DNA from: an uncultured Lachnospiraceae bacterium
GTDB taxonomy: Bacteria > Bacillota > Clostridia > Lachnospirales > Lachnospiraceae
Assembly: GCA_910588405.1 (NCBI GenBank)
Contig: CAJUPT010000002.1
Location: 132,112-196,111 of the forward strand
Length of the DNA: 64,000 nucleotides
Direction of reading: 5' to 3'
In this document: piece by piece, positions 43,803 to 52,182 of the stretch
Layout of the letters: each line of letters starts with the position of its first letter
Numbering within the stretch: position 1 is the stretch's first letter
Program-made: the position numbers and the translations under genes
Notes under the pieces: model-generated
Database searches by the model: none
Told to the model about the DNA's origin: nothing
The model's input: the letters and a program-made list of their open reading frames with translations, nothing else

Positions 43803-43848
43803 AAAACAGGGCTCCGGTTTTAAACTTCAAACCCGAAAGCCCTGTTTT
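43803..43848 (-). terminator. Terminator of the GGDEF response regulator
   Basis: AAAACAGGGCT (43803-43813) and AGCCCTGTTTT (43838-43848) make an 11-bp perfect stem followed on the minus strand by TTTTTCTG. It also precedes the ABC operon on the same strand. Confidence 0.75.
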
Positions 43849-43875
43849 GTTCAGGAAAACTATGTATCAGATTTT

Positions 43876-44793
43876 TTACCTTTCTCTCCACTGCTCCATC
43901 TTTTCATTGGCCCATACGGCCATATTCCGGCCAAATTTTTTCGCGTCGTACAGCATGGTATCCGCAATTTTCAGATAGGACGCATAGGAATGCTCCATCC
44001 GCGGAATGATGGTAACGCCCCCTGCGCTGACCGTAACCCATTCGGCTGTGGACGGATCATGAGGAATATGCTGGTTCTCTACCTCCTGCCGAATCATTTT
44101 CAGATGCTCAAAAGCTTTATCGGCGCCGTCTCCAAACAGCAGCGCCACAAATTCTTCCCCGCCGTAACGGGCCACAAAATCCGTACTGCGCTGCAGATGC
44201 GAGGAAATCACCCGCGCCACACTGGCAAGAGCCTTATCTCCCGCAGGATGGCCAAACGTATCATTGTACACCTTAAAATGATCAATATCCATCATACAGA
44301 TGGAAAACGGCACCTGAAGCCGGATGGCCTCCTTCCATTTAACCGCGCTGTAATGGTCATGCTGCCGCCTGTTGGCAATCCCGGTCAGCTGATCGATCTG
44401 GGACTGACGTTCTACCTGTTTCCGATATTTATACAGTTTGATATGTGTATTGACCCTTGCCTTTACGATCAGCGGGTGAAAAGGCTTCGAAATGTAATCG
44501 ACCGCTCCCAGCGTAAGCCCTTTATACTCATTCCGCGTATCGGAAAGACTGGTAATCAGAATTACCGGAACGCTTTGCGTGATCACTTCCTCCTGAAGCT
44601 TTTTCAACAGCATAAAACCGTCCATCCCCGGCATCACCACATCCAGAAGAATCAGAGAATACTCCTCGGCTCTTACAAGCCTGAGTCCCTCCTCCGCCGT
44701 CTGGGCAATGGTAATTTTATATTCATCTTCCAAAATAGCCTTTAATCGGGCGGCCTGCACGGAGCTGTCATCCACGATCAATACTTTTTCCAT
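43876..44793 (-). CDS. Response regulator with diguanylate cyclase domain
   Basis: This 305-aa protein has a receiver domain (1-120; acidic Asp8-Asp9, phosphoacceptor Asp51, conserved Lys103 in SKPFHP) and a GGDEF domain (about 130-300). The active-site GGEEF is at 211-215 with Asp169 in DIDHF. The RxxD inhibitory site (RSTD, 202-205) is present, so c-di-GMP synthesis and product feedback are both predicted. Phosphorylation would activate it. I chose ATG 44793, with GAGGAG ahead, instead of a start 20 codons upstream. No kinase is adjacent. It is cytoplasmic. Confidence 0.92.
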   Translation of the reverse strand: MEKVLIVDDSSVQAARLKAILEDEYKITIAQTAEEGLRLVRAEEYSLILLDVVMPGMDGFMLLKKLQEEVITQSVPVILITSLSDTRNEYKGLTLGAVDYISKPFHPLIVKARVNTHIKLYKYRKQVERQSQIDQLTGIANRRQHDHYSAVKWKEAIRLQVPFSICMMDIDHFKVYNDTFGHPAGDKALASVARVISSHLQRSTDFVARYGGEEFVALLFGDGADKAFEHLKMIRQEVENQHIPHDPSTAEWVTVSAGGVTIIPRMEHSYASYLKIADTMLYDAKKFGRNMAVWANEKMEQWRER

Positions 44794-44853
44794 CTTTCCA
44801 CTCCTCATTTGAACTGTCAGTTCATATCTCACAGACGCCTCTCTTTTCTCCAA

Positions 44854-45519
44854 ACCAATACGGCGCCATGAAACACCTATTATAAATTATACATTGCGTT
44901 TTTTCCATAGTCAACCGTAACCTCCATGAAATAACAGCGAATTGCCAGTTACTGTTCACTCCGCGACCAGTAACACGCTTCGCGATGCACAGAAACTATG
45001 CATTCTGCATAATTTCACGCTTACGTAACTCGGGATTTCATGCATTGCATGCATGAAACACCTCGCGTAATAGTGTCACCTGAACAGTAATAATTGCCAG
45101 CATTTACAAGTCATGCTGATCAGGCATTGTTTCCGCGCTGCCCTTTTGCGGGTCTTTTCTTATCCCCCATATGAGAAAGTTTGAATTATACGGGCAAAGC
45201 CGTGAAGATAAATCATATTTTCGCCACAGGATATGCGACTTTTGTGATATTATATATGATAAATCAGCAAATTAAGCTTTATCAGGATTTTAATACTTTT
45301 TTAGAGATTTCTCTGCTACGATATCGACAGGCGGACCATAGCTTATATGCTTCCTGCGTTTGCGTACCCTCGCTTCGCTGGGGCAGACCCTGCGCATCCG
45401 CGTGAAGCATTTTTAATATCATAGGATATAAAAAAATCGCAGGCATTACTGTTATTTATTCAAAATCATTTAGGAGTGCCAATGTCAAAACAGCAAATTT
45501 TATACGGAAGGAGACCATT
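44854..45519. other. Long intergenic region with inverted repeats
   Basis: No gene is supported in these 666 bases. TTACTGTTCA (about 44949-44958) is the reverse complement of TGAACAGTAA (about 45082-45091). Between them are further short palindromes such as CATGCATTGCATGCATG. A second hairpin-prone block lies near 45350-45405 (GCTTC...GAAGC). An AT-rich promoter-like stretch lies before 45300. Confidence 0.4.
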
Positions 45520-46200
45520 ATGCGGATTTTACTTGCGGAGGACGACCGGAATCTGAATGCTTCGTTAAAAGATCAGCTGGAACAAAAAGGTTACGATGTG
45601 GACGCCTGTTTTGACGGAGAAGATACGCTGTACTATGCCCGACAGCCGATCTATGACCTGATTCTGCTGGACCGGATGCTGCCCTCCATAGACGGGACCG
45701 CCATCCTGAAAAAACTGCGCAAGGAACATAACAGCGTCCCGATTATCTTTATCACTGCACTGGGAGAGCTGACCGACCGGGTCCGGGGGCTTGATCTGGG
45801 CGCGGACGATTATCTGGTCAAACCCTTTGCTTTTGAAGAGCTGCTGGCCCGCATCCGCTGTGTCAGCCGCCGCCCCGGCCGTCTGGAGCAAAATCAGAAG
45901 CTTTCTTTCGGCGATCTCGTCTGGGACATGGGGGAAAACCGGCTGCACGGACCCGCCGGCCAATGCTCTCTCTCCAAAAAAGAAGGAACCCTGCTGGAAA
46001 TATTCCTGCGCAATCCGGGTCAGATCCTGTCCCGCCCTATCCTGCTCTCCCGGGTATGGGGCATGGAATTCGAGGTGGAGGAAGGAAATCTGGACAATTA
46101 CATCCATTTCCTGCGCCGGCGCCTGAAAGCTGTGGGAAGCCATGCGTCCATCATGACAGCCCGGGGCGTCGGATACCGGCTGACAGAAAGCGAACAATAA
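45520..46200 (+). CDS. OmpR/PhoB family response regulator
   Basis: This 226-aa regulator has a receiver domain (1-115; acidic pocket at 7-9, phosphoacceptor Asp51, Lys101 in LVKPFAFEE) and a C-terminal winged-helix domain (about 128-222; SKKEGTLLEIFLRNPGQILSR and TARGVGYRL). It is a transcription factor acting on DNA. It overlaps no gene and is followed 10 bases later by its kinase. The GGAAGGAG ribosome binding site precedes ATG 45520. The target genes are unknown. Confidence 0.95.
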   Translation: MRILLAEDDRNLNASLKDQLEQKGYDVDACFDGEDTLYYARQPIYDLILLDRMLPSIDGTAILKKLRKEHNSVPIIFITALGELTDRVRGLDLGADDYLVKPFAFEELLARIRCVSRRPGRLEQNQKLSFGDLVWDMGENRLHGPAGQCSLSKKEGTLLEIFLRNPGQILSRPILLSRVWGMEFEVEEGNLDNYIHFLRRRLKAVGSHASIMTARGVGYRLTESEQ

Positions 46201-46210
46201 GGAGGACCTC

Positions 46211-47515
46211 ATGTTCCGAAAAGTGCATCACCGCCTGGCTTTTTTATGCGCCGGCGTCACAATCTTTATCCTGCTGGTCATGTCGGCGCTCTATCTCTTT
46301 ATTTCGGAACAGAGCATGAAAGAAAGTCAGTTTCTCTTTTTCCGGAATCATGTCAGCACCCTTCTCTCCAATATCGGCCGGCAGGAAACACTGACCCACC
46401 AATGGCTGGCCCAGGCGGAATCAAACGGCCGGTACCTGATCAGCATCCTGGACAATGGGACGCCTCTGCTGCACGACCGGCTGAAACAGGAGCCGGATAT
46501 CCGGCTTCTGACAGAGGAAGGACGCGCTTACGCGCAGGAAAATTTCCCACCGGAAACACTGCGCCTGTCTCCCTTTCTTTTCCAGCACAATGAATTTATT
46601 TTCGATTCGGCCGTGAGACAGGAAGCTTTTTACGGCTGCCAGGCTTATATTGCCCGAAACGGACAACAGATCGATATCCTGATCCTGACTTCCATGAAAC
46701 CTCTAAACAGACAGATCCGCTCCCAAAGAATCCTGTTCCTTTTGATCGATGCCGCCGCCGCTCTCTGCCTGTTTCTCTTTTCCTGGCATTTTACCCGAAA
46801 GCTGCTGCTGCCCATCGAGGACAGCCAGCGAAAGCAGAATGAATTCATCGCCGCCGCCTCCCACGAACTGCGCACACCGCTGGCCGTGGTCCTTTCCTCC
46901 CTGCCCGCCTGCCAATGCCCGCCGGAACAGCGACAGACGCAGTTTCCGGACATCATCCGTTCCGAATGCCTGCGCATGTCTCGTCTGGTGGACGACTTGC
47001 TGACGCTGGCAAAGGCAGACAGCCATGCACTTACTGTCCAAAAAAAGCCGCTGGAGCTGGATACGCTGATTCTGAATATTTATGAGGCGTTTCTGCCTGT
47101 AACCCGCGAAAAAAATATCCGTTTTCTGATCGATCTGCCCGAACAGTCCGTTCCCGCCTTTGCCTGCGACCAGGACCGGATGATACAGCTGCTGGAAATC
47201 CTGCTGCACAACGCCGTCAGCTATACGCCTTTCGGAGGGCAGATTTCCCTCCGGCTGGACTATTATGACAGAAGCGGCAGCTTTGAGATTCGGGTAGAAG
47301 ACTCCGGGATCGGTGTGCCCGATGAAGAAAAAGAAAAAATTTTCCGCAGATTCTACCGCTCAGACAAAGCCCGAACCCGGCAGACCGGACAGCAAACGGA
47401 ACACTTCGGCCTGGGCTTGTCCATTGCCGCTGAGATTGTTCATGCCCACAATGGAAAAATCTCCGTTCAGGACCGGGAAGGAGGCGGGGCGGCGTTTGTG
47501 TGCAGGTTTTTTTGA
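46211..47515 (+). CDS. Sensor histidine kinase
   Basis: This 434-aa kinase has two membrane segments (about 11-31 and 173-192) around an extracellular sensing region of about 140 residues. It then has a HisKA domain with phosphoacceptor His218 in AASHELRTPLAV and an HATPase domain (N-box LLHNAVSYT near 330, G1 VEDSGIGVP, F-box, G2 GLGLSIAAEIV). It pairs with the upstream OmpR regulator. GGAGG precedes ATG 46211. The sensing domain has no recognised fold, so the signal is unknown. Confidence 0.94.
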   Translation: MFRKVHHRLAFLCAGVTIFILLVMSALYLFISEQSMKESQFLFFRNHVSTLLSNIGRQETLTHQWLAQAESNGRYLISILDNGTPLLHDRLKQEPDIRLLTEEGRAYAQENFPPETLRLSPFLFQHNEFIFDSAVRQEAFYGCQAYIARNGQQIDILILTSMKPLNRQIRSQRILFLLIDAAAALCLFLFSWHFTRKLLLPIEDSQRKQNEFIAAASHELRTPLAVVLSSLPACQCPPEQRQTQFPDIIRSECLRMSRLVDDLLTLAKADSHALTVQKKPLELDTLILNIYEAFLPVTREKNIRFLIDLPEQSVPAFACDQDRMIQLLEILLHNAVSYTPFGGQISLRLDYYDRSGSFEIRVEDSGIGVPDEEKEKIFRRFYRSDKARTRQTGQQTEHFGLGLSIAAEIVHAHNGKISVQDREGGGAAFVCRFF

Positions 47516-47595
47516 CTGGTAATTTGCTCAGGAATCCTTTTTTATTTTTATGGATTTTTATAAAAAATTTTTTAATTGAAATTTTAAAAAAGGGC

Positions 47596-47624
47596 TTGCT
47601 TTTTCCAGGAGAATGTTATATAAT
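47596..47624 (+). promoter_or_regulatory. Sigma-A promoter of tRNA-Gln
   Basis: TTGCTT (47596-47601) and a consensus TATAAT (47619-47624) are 17 bases apart. The start would be close to 47631, a few bases before the tRNA. Confidence 0.8.
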
Positions 47625-47642
47625 CTTTTCGTTCACAGAAAT

Positions 47643-47714
47643 TGGGCTATCGCCAAACGGTAAGGCACTGGACTCTGACTCCAGCATTTCAAGGTTCGAA
47701 TCCTTGTAGCCCAG
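47643..47714 (+). tRNA. tRNA-Gln (anticodon CTG)
   Basis: A 72-base cloverleaf is visible. Acceptor arms TGGGCTA and TAGCCCA are followed by a G discriminator. The anticodon stem CTGGA/TCCAG holds loop CTCTGAC, and the T-arm contains GTTCGAATC. The anticodon CTG reads CAG (Gln). CCA is not encoded. Confidence 0.95.
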
Positions 47715-47719
47715 CTCTC

Positions 47720-47749
47720 ATCGCCATATATCGGTTGATATATGGCGAT
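47720..47749 (+). terminator. Terminator of tRNA-Gln
   Basis: ATCGCCATATATC and GATATATGGCGAT form a 13-bp perfect stem with a GGTT loop, followed by TTTTC. Confidence 0.85.
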
Positions 47750-47779
47750 TTTTCATATCATAGAATTGAAGTGTTAAAA

Positions 47780-47800
47780 CCCGCAGCTTTCCGCCGCGGG
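47780..47800 (-). terminator. Terminator of the 301-aa lipoprotein gene
   Basis: On the minus strand CCCGC and GCGGG enclose GGCGGAAAGCT and are followed by TTTT. It lies 13 bases after the lipoprotein stop. Confidence 0.65.
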
Positions 47801-47812
47801 CTTTCTTTTCCC

Positions 47813-48718
47813 TTATTTCGTATAAAATCCGAACTCTGCCTCTCCGTTCTCCCAGATTCCTTTCACCAGATACACATAACCCGGCTCCACCTCTTTGATC
47901 CGGAAGCTGCCGTCTTCCTCAGTCACTTCCACGGTTTCACCTTCCGGCATGTCGCCGATCTCTGTTCCTCTGGCCTCTGCCGGCCAGCGGGTTACCTCCA
48001 CGTCTTTTAGAGGCTGCGAAGGAGAAAGCTTCATATCTGCAGGCTCCTTAAGCGTCACATCTACCAGCTGTTCCCATGCCAGAATATGCGCGCTGTCAGC
48101 TACCACGTTCTGCGTCTCACCGTTTTCATCGGTGTAAGACCAGGAATAGCCGCCCTGGCTCAAAATCACTACCACGTTTGCCTGTTCATTCTGATATTCC
48201 AGATCCATAAAAGGAGGCTGGGAAGGGTCCGGCTCCGTATAGATTTCATCGATCAGATACTGGTAAGGCTCCGTATCGGCCTCCGTTCCTTCCTTGACTA
48301 CTACCATTTTTGATACGCCGGGATACTGACCAGGGTAGGATTCCAGCATCATATTATTTCCGTAAATATCTACCACCGTGCCCACGGACAGCTGATCCGC
48401 CGTCAGCTGATTTCCGTCCATACCGTACAGCTCTTCCGGGACAGGGGCTACAAACAATGTGCCGTTTTCCGTGCCGATAAACAGGTACTCTCCGATCTTG
48501 TCCGTCAGATACATGGCCCGCAAAGGTGCCTCCCCATCTGCGTCCGTCTGCGGCAAACCGCTTTCCTCCTTTGAGGCTCCCTGGGATGTTCCTTCCGACG
48601 TTCCCGCCGTATCGGCGGCAGTCGTGCCTCCCTCATCCTTTTTACCGGAACAGCCTGCCAATACCAGCATAAGTACAAGCATCAATGCGAAAAACAGATG
48701 ATCAAAACGATTTTTCAT
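47813..48718 (-). CDS. Lipoprotein of unknown function
   Basis: This 301-aa protein has a lipoprotein signal (hydrophobic 10-20, lipobox AGC with Cys23) and a Ser/Thr/Gly-rich linker to about 60. It then has a mainly beta extracytoplasmic part. No catalytic motif or named family is recognised. Features include YGGYSW-like segments (QGGYSWSYTDENGE) and an acidic stretch near DVEVTRWPAEARGTEIGD. GGAGGAA precedes ATG 48718. It is monocistronic, ending in its own terminator next to tRNA-Gln. Confidence 0.75.
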   Translation of the reverse strand: MKNRFDHLFFALMLVLMLVLAGCSGKKDEGGTTAADTAGTSEGTSQGASKEESGLPQTDADGEAPLRAMYLTDKIGEYLFIGTENGTLFVAPVPEELYGMDGNQLTADQLSVGTVVDIYGNNMMLESYPGQYPGVSKMVVVKEGTEADTEPYQYLIDEIYTEPDPSQPPFMDLEYQNEQANVVVILSQGGYSWSYTDENGETQNVVADSAHILAWEQLVDVTLKEPADMKLSPSQPLKDVEVTRWPAEARGTEIGDMPEGETVEVTEEDGSFRIKEVEPGYVYLVKGIWENGEAEFGFYTK

Positions 48719-48917
48719 AAAATGATTCCTCCTGATTACATTTATGTGCTCCCACCAAAATGCCGGAAGCGCATATTTTCACAACTTTCGTTTCTACAAT
48801 CTTATAGTGTACCATTCCTCCCATTTTGTTGCATGATAGAAAAAATTTTTATTAATTACAAAAAACAGAGCTGACTGCCTGCATATTACTATATTATGGA
48901 GCGGAGAAAAGAGGATA

Positions 48918-48946
48918 TTGTCGAATGGTGGGAACTATGATATGAT
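48918..48946 (+). promoter_or_regulatory. Promoter of the type I toxin
   Basis: TTGTCG (48918-48923) and TATGAT (48941-48946) are 17 bases apart, about 75 bases upstream of the toxin ATG. Confidence 0.65.
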
Positions 48947-49018
48947 TACAGCATGGAAAACAACCGTGTTACAAGATGGTAAGCCTCCCTAACTTGCAAA
49001 AGAAGGGAGGTGGTGCGT

Positions 49019-49114
49019 ATGACGACATATGAAGTATTTAGCCTGTTATTTTTGGGCGGTTCATTCCTCATCGCACTGCTTGCCTACATAGATAGGAACA
49101 ACAAGCGAAAATAA
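49019..49114 (+). CDS. Small holin-like toxin of a type I toxin-antitoxin locus
   Basis: This 31-aa peptide (start MTTYEVFSLLFLGGSF, end DRNNKRK) consists of one hydrophobic helix and a short basic tail. This is the form of TxpA/BsrG-type and putative holin-like toxins of Firmicutes, which depolarise or damage the membrane. GGGAGGTGG lies just upstream of ATG 49019. An antisense RNA promoter faces it from the right and the two transcripts would overlap at the toxin's 3' end, as in txpA/ratA. It is adjacent to a decayed recombinase, typical of a mobile-element relic. Confidence 0.8.
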   Translation: MTTYEVFSLLFLGGSFLIALLAYIDRNNKRK

Positions 49115-49195
49115 ATAAGCCTACCTTGTACTTGGCAGTCGGGTAGGCTTATATCGTCCCGGAGGCTAACCACTTTGTGGGCGGTTGCTTTTCCT
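49115..49195 (-). ncRNA. Putative antisense antitoxin RNA
   Basis: On the minus strand TTGAAA (49225-49230) and TATTAT (49202-49207) are 17 bases apart, an almost ideal promoter. A transcript starting near 49195 would run into the toxin mRNA's 3' untranslated region through the hairpin at 49117-49150. Its exact 3' end is inferred. It would pair with the toxin mRNA. Confidence 0.6.
49117..49150. terminator. Bidirectional terminator of toxin and antisense RNA
   Basis: AAGCCTACC (49117-49125) pairs with GGTAGGCTT (49142-49150). A T-rich tail follows on the minus strand (ATTTATTTT) and a weaker one on the plus strand. It lies just after the toxin stop codon. Confidence 0.65.
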
Positions 49196-49271
49196 ATGTT
49201 TATAATACCATGTTCAGGGGAGGGTTTCAAGCCCTCTTTTTTGTTATAATTAGGGGAAGGAGGAGATAACC

Positions 49272-50313
49272 ATGATAGAAAAAATTTTAGAGAAAGTGAT
49301 CCCTGAAATGACTTCACATCTGGAACCAAGGCAGCAGGAGCATCTGAAAAATGTGTTATACGTCAACTTTCACGGCTTGGAAGTGCAAAAAGAGTGTACG
49401 GAGTTGGCAGCCACCGGACAAGATGGCGATGAAGTAAAGATTAAGATGTTTATTGCCAGCAAGAAAGCTATCAACCGGCAAGATAATACCCTGCGAAATT
49501 ATGCCAATGAAATTATAACATGCTGAATTTCCTGGGAAAGCGCTTAGAGGACATAACAGGGATGGATCTGCGCTATTATTACGGCATCATGCGAGAAAAG
49601 AGAGGAATCGGGATGTCCACGATGCAGACCAGGCTGCACTATCTGTCTAGTGTACTGTCTGGTTCATATCTGGTAAAACTCCGCAGAATATTTTTCTGAG
49701 AGTGCTGTTTCACAAACGTAGGCGTAGCGGTGGCTACGCTGAGGCTTGTGGAGCAGTGCTATCAGGAAAATAGACAAGGAGGTTTGCCTGAATATAAGCC
49801 AGACAGTACACTAGCTTCTGGGACTTTCTAATCACTGAGGAGCTAGTGCATAGTAATCCGGTCAAGAAAGTTGGGATGCTGAAAGTGGAAAAGACTATTA
49901 AAAAACCGTTTTCGGCGGAGGAACTGGAAGCTTTGCGAGTAAATTGTGATAATGTCAGAGACATGGCTATGGTTGAGTTTTTGTATTCCACAGGCGTCAG
50001 GGTTTCAGAACTGGCATCCTTGAATGTGAGTGATATTGAAATGGGGAAACAGGAGTTGATAGTATATGGAAAAGGCAGTAAAGAGCGGAGAACATATCTG
50101 ACAGATGGTGTAAAATTCTACCTGCGGAGGTATCTGGCCAGCCGTTGCCGAGATGGAAAAACGATAGAGGCGTTGCAAAAAGAACCTCTATTTGTAACGC
50201 TGGACTATCCGCATAACCGTCTGACGGTAGCGGGGATTCAGTACATGCTTCGCCAGCTGGGGAAACGGGCAGAGGTGGAAAATGTGCATCCCCACTATAT
50301 TCTTCTTGTATAA
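49272..50313 (+). pseudogene. Decayed tyrosine recombinase
   Basis: Three pieces form one XerC/D-like tyrosine recombinase. Residues from ATG 49272 (MIEKILEKVIPEM, FHGLEVQKEC, SKKAINRQDNTL) are the N-terminal part. After a one-base deletion near 49510 the frame shifts to LNFLGKRLEDITGMDLRYYY. A 162-bp MITE then interrupts, and the third piece carries FSAEELEAL, FLYSTGVRVSELASL (first catalytic Arg), GKGSKERRTYL and ENVHPH. The protein ends at HPH followed by unrelated residues, so the second catalytic Arg, the later His and the Tyr are missing. It is dead, and probably once belonged to an integrative element with the neighbouring toxin locus. Confidence 0.88.
49650..49811. mobile_element. 162-bp MITE inside the recombinase gene
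   Basis: The element has long terminal inverted repeats: GTGTACTGTCTGG at the left and CCAGACAGTACAC at the right are exact complements, and similarity continues imperfectly to about 55 bases from each end. A TA (or CTAG) is present on both sides, as in IS630/Tc1-type targets. It has no open frame, so it would need a transposase in trans. Removing it with one target copy restores the reading frame. Confidence 0.85.
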
Positions 50314-50605
50314 ATATTGCATATGGTTTTGAAATCTTTAAAGCTGAGTAATGAAATGTTGCAAGCCCTGTTTGAAAATCAGCCGCCCAACTATTTTTTA
50401 CTTTAAACTTTTTATGTTCCAAATTACTATAAACAACCGTAGCTACTATACAGAAGTTCATGCGAAAAATAGGAGCTCATCATTCTCTGACGAGCCCCTG
50501 TCATATCAAACCACTCTATGTTTCCGGAAATTTTTCCAAATATCCTGCTGGCAAATCATTACGAAGTATCCGGGAAAACATACCGGCAGCATATTTTATA
50601 TGATA

Positions 50606-51859
50606 CTACTTCTTCCCGTAGTTTCGAACCGTATCCATCAGCGCCTCCACATTCTCCCGCTTCGCCAGATCCATGCCGCAGGAAGTCTCGAAGATGAATC
50701 CGCCGCCGGCCGCGCAGCCGTCGATCAGCCGTTTCGCCTCATCGATCACCTGCTCTTTTGTGCCGTAGTCCAGCAGATACACGGGGAAGCCGCCGGAAAT
50801 ACATGCCGTATCGCCCAGTATCTTCTTTGCCCGTATCATATCCACTTCCTCGAAGTGATAGATTACCTTGCCTGCGGGGACCTCTTTCAGGCACTCCAAA
50901 CGGCTGTCGTACTTTCCTTCCGTATAAATATAAGGCACCAGCCCGGAGTCAATAATACAATTGATAATCGTACGCAGATGGTCCCAGTAAAACTCCCGGT
51001 AATGCTCGTCGCTCATAAACCCGTCCATACCCTTATGAAGCGCCATAAACACATGTTTGCCGGGCATGATCTTTCCCTGCATTTTCACCAGCTCCAAAGT
51101 CGCCGCCAGCTGTTCCTCGCAATAAGCCTTTACCTCATCGGGACGCTCATACAAATCGGCCAGTCCGTCCAGTGTACCGCGCAGAAAATCACTGTATCCG
51201 TCATAGGGAACCCCCGCAAAGCCGGTAGCCAGCACCGGATATCCGTACTCCTCGATCTCTGCGTCCAGCTGATGCAGGCGGCCGTTCAATTCATTGTTCA
51301 TGTCATTGACTTCCCAGAGGGTCTGCATCATCTGTTTAAATTCCGGCGTGCTGACCGCTGCGGCCACCATACCATGACTGTTGAATACGCCCATGCTGCC
51401 GGCGGCAAAACCGGCAAAAGGCTCAAACAATCCATTTGTCTTAGGCAATCCCTTGTTCAGCACCCATCCGGCCCGGTCAGTGAAAAACTGGTTAAATTCT
51501 TCCTCTTCCAATACCGGAAATTCTATAAACTGATGGATAGAATCCTTGTCAATCACATTTCCCGGCATACCGGCCCAGCGGATTGTCTTGGGCTGTACCT
51601 TTTCCAGAATCGGCCCCTGACCGATATTTACATAGCTGTGGCCGAACATGGCATCCGGCGTATAGGCGTCCAGATACTGGAACAGACTCTTTTTTGTTTT
51701 GCCGAGATCTGTATCGTACAGAATATCTGCCATGGAATACCCTGCCTGCAGATAGGGAAAGCACTGTACAATCGGCATAAACGGGATCGTATCCGGCTCC
51801 TTTAACGCAATGGCATCATTCACACGGTTTAAACGCTTCTGGTAATCTTCTCTGCTCAT
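50606..51859 (-). CDS. Uroporphyrinogen decarboxylase (URO-D) family protein
   Basis: This 417-aa protein belongs to the URO-D superfamily, in which many members are corrinoid methyltransferases (MtaA-like) or demethylases and not heme enzymes. Family features are the start PDTIPFMPIVQCFPYLQAGY, the repeated GYP/GFAG segments and the C-terminal GGFIFETSCGMD. The classic URO-D active-site residues cannot be identified with confidence. No corrinoid or heme gene is adjacent, so the substrate is open. I chose ATG 51859 after GGAGGAG over a frame 15 codons longer. It is cytoplasmic. Confidence 0.85.
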   Translation of the reverse strand: MSREDYQKRLNRVNDAIALKEPDTIPFMPIVQCFPYLQAGYSMADILYDTDLGKTKKSLFQYLDAYTPDAMFGHSYVNIGQGPILEKVQPKTIRWAGMPGNVIDKDSIHQFIEFPVLEEEEFNQFFTDRAGWVLNKGLPKTNGLFEPFAGFAAGSMGVFNSHGMVAAAVSTPEFKQMMQTLWEVNDMNNELNGRLHQLDAEIEEYGYPVLATGFAGVPYDGYSDFLRGTLDGLADLYERPDEVKAYCEEQLAATLELVKMQGKIMPGKHVFMALHKGMDGFMSDEHYREFYWDHLRTIINCIIDSGLVPYIYTEGKYDSRLECLKEVPAGKVIYHFEEVDMIRAKKILGDTACISGGFPVYLLDYGTKEQVIDEAKRLIDGCAAGGGFIFETSCGMDLAKRENVEALMDTVRNYGKK

Positions 51860-52140
51860 ATCACTCCTCCTCCTTGTGTTCAATGCACGCTCAGCAGTCA
51901 TCACAAAGCCTGCGTAAAATCAGTTGCTTAAGCAGGCAAACAGATATTCTGGGCGTACATTTCATTACCGTCTCCGGGAAAACTACATACAGTCCTTCCC
52001 CGACTCCTTGATCTATGGTTATATTCTACTATAAAATCAGAATGAAAACGCTGTTGCCAATGCACAAAGATTTTGATCGAAATCATAACGAAAAACGTGC
52101 AGCGCCACCAAGGAGCGTCTAAAACACACAGAAAACAACA

Positions 52141-52180
52141 AACGGCTGAAAACAGCATTTCAGCGCCGCTTTCAGCCGTT
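52141..52180 (-). terminator. Terminator of the cell-wall hydrolase
   Basis: AACGGCTGAAA and TTTCAGCCGTT form an 11-bp perfect stem, followed on the minus strand by TTGTTGTTTTC. It starts three bases after the hydrolase stop. Confidence 0.75.
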
Positions 52181-52182
52181 GA

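Noticed and set aside
45181..45405. 74-codon plus-strand frame before the response regulator
   Set aside because: No ribosome binding site and no recognised similarity; it passes through a hairpin-prone block.
50351..51805. 484-codon plus-strand frame opposite the URO-D-like gene
   Set aside because: Its codons mirror the real gene; the composition is typical of an antisense shadow.
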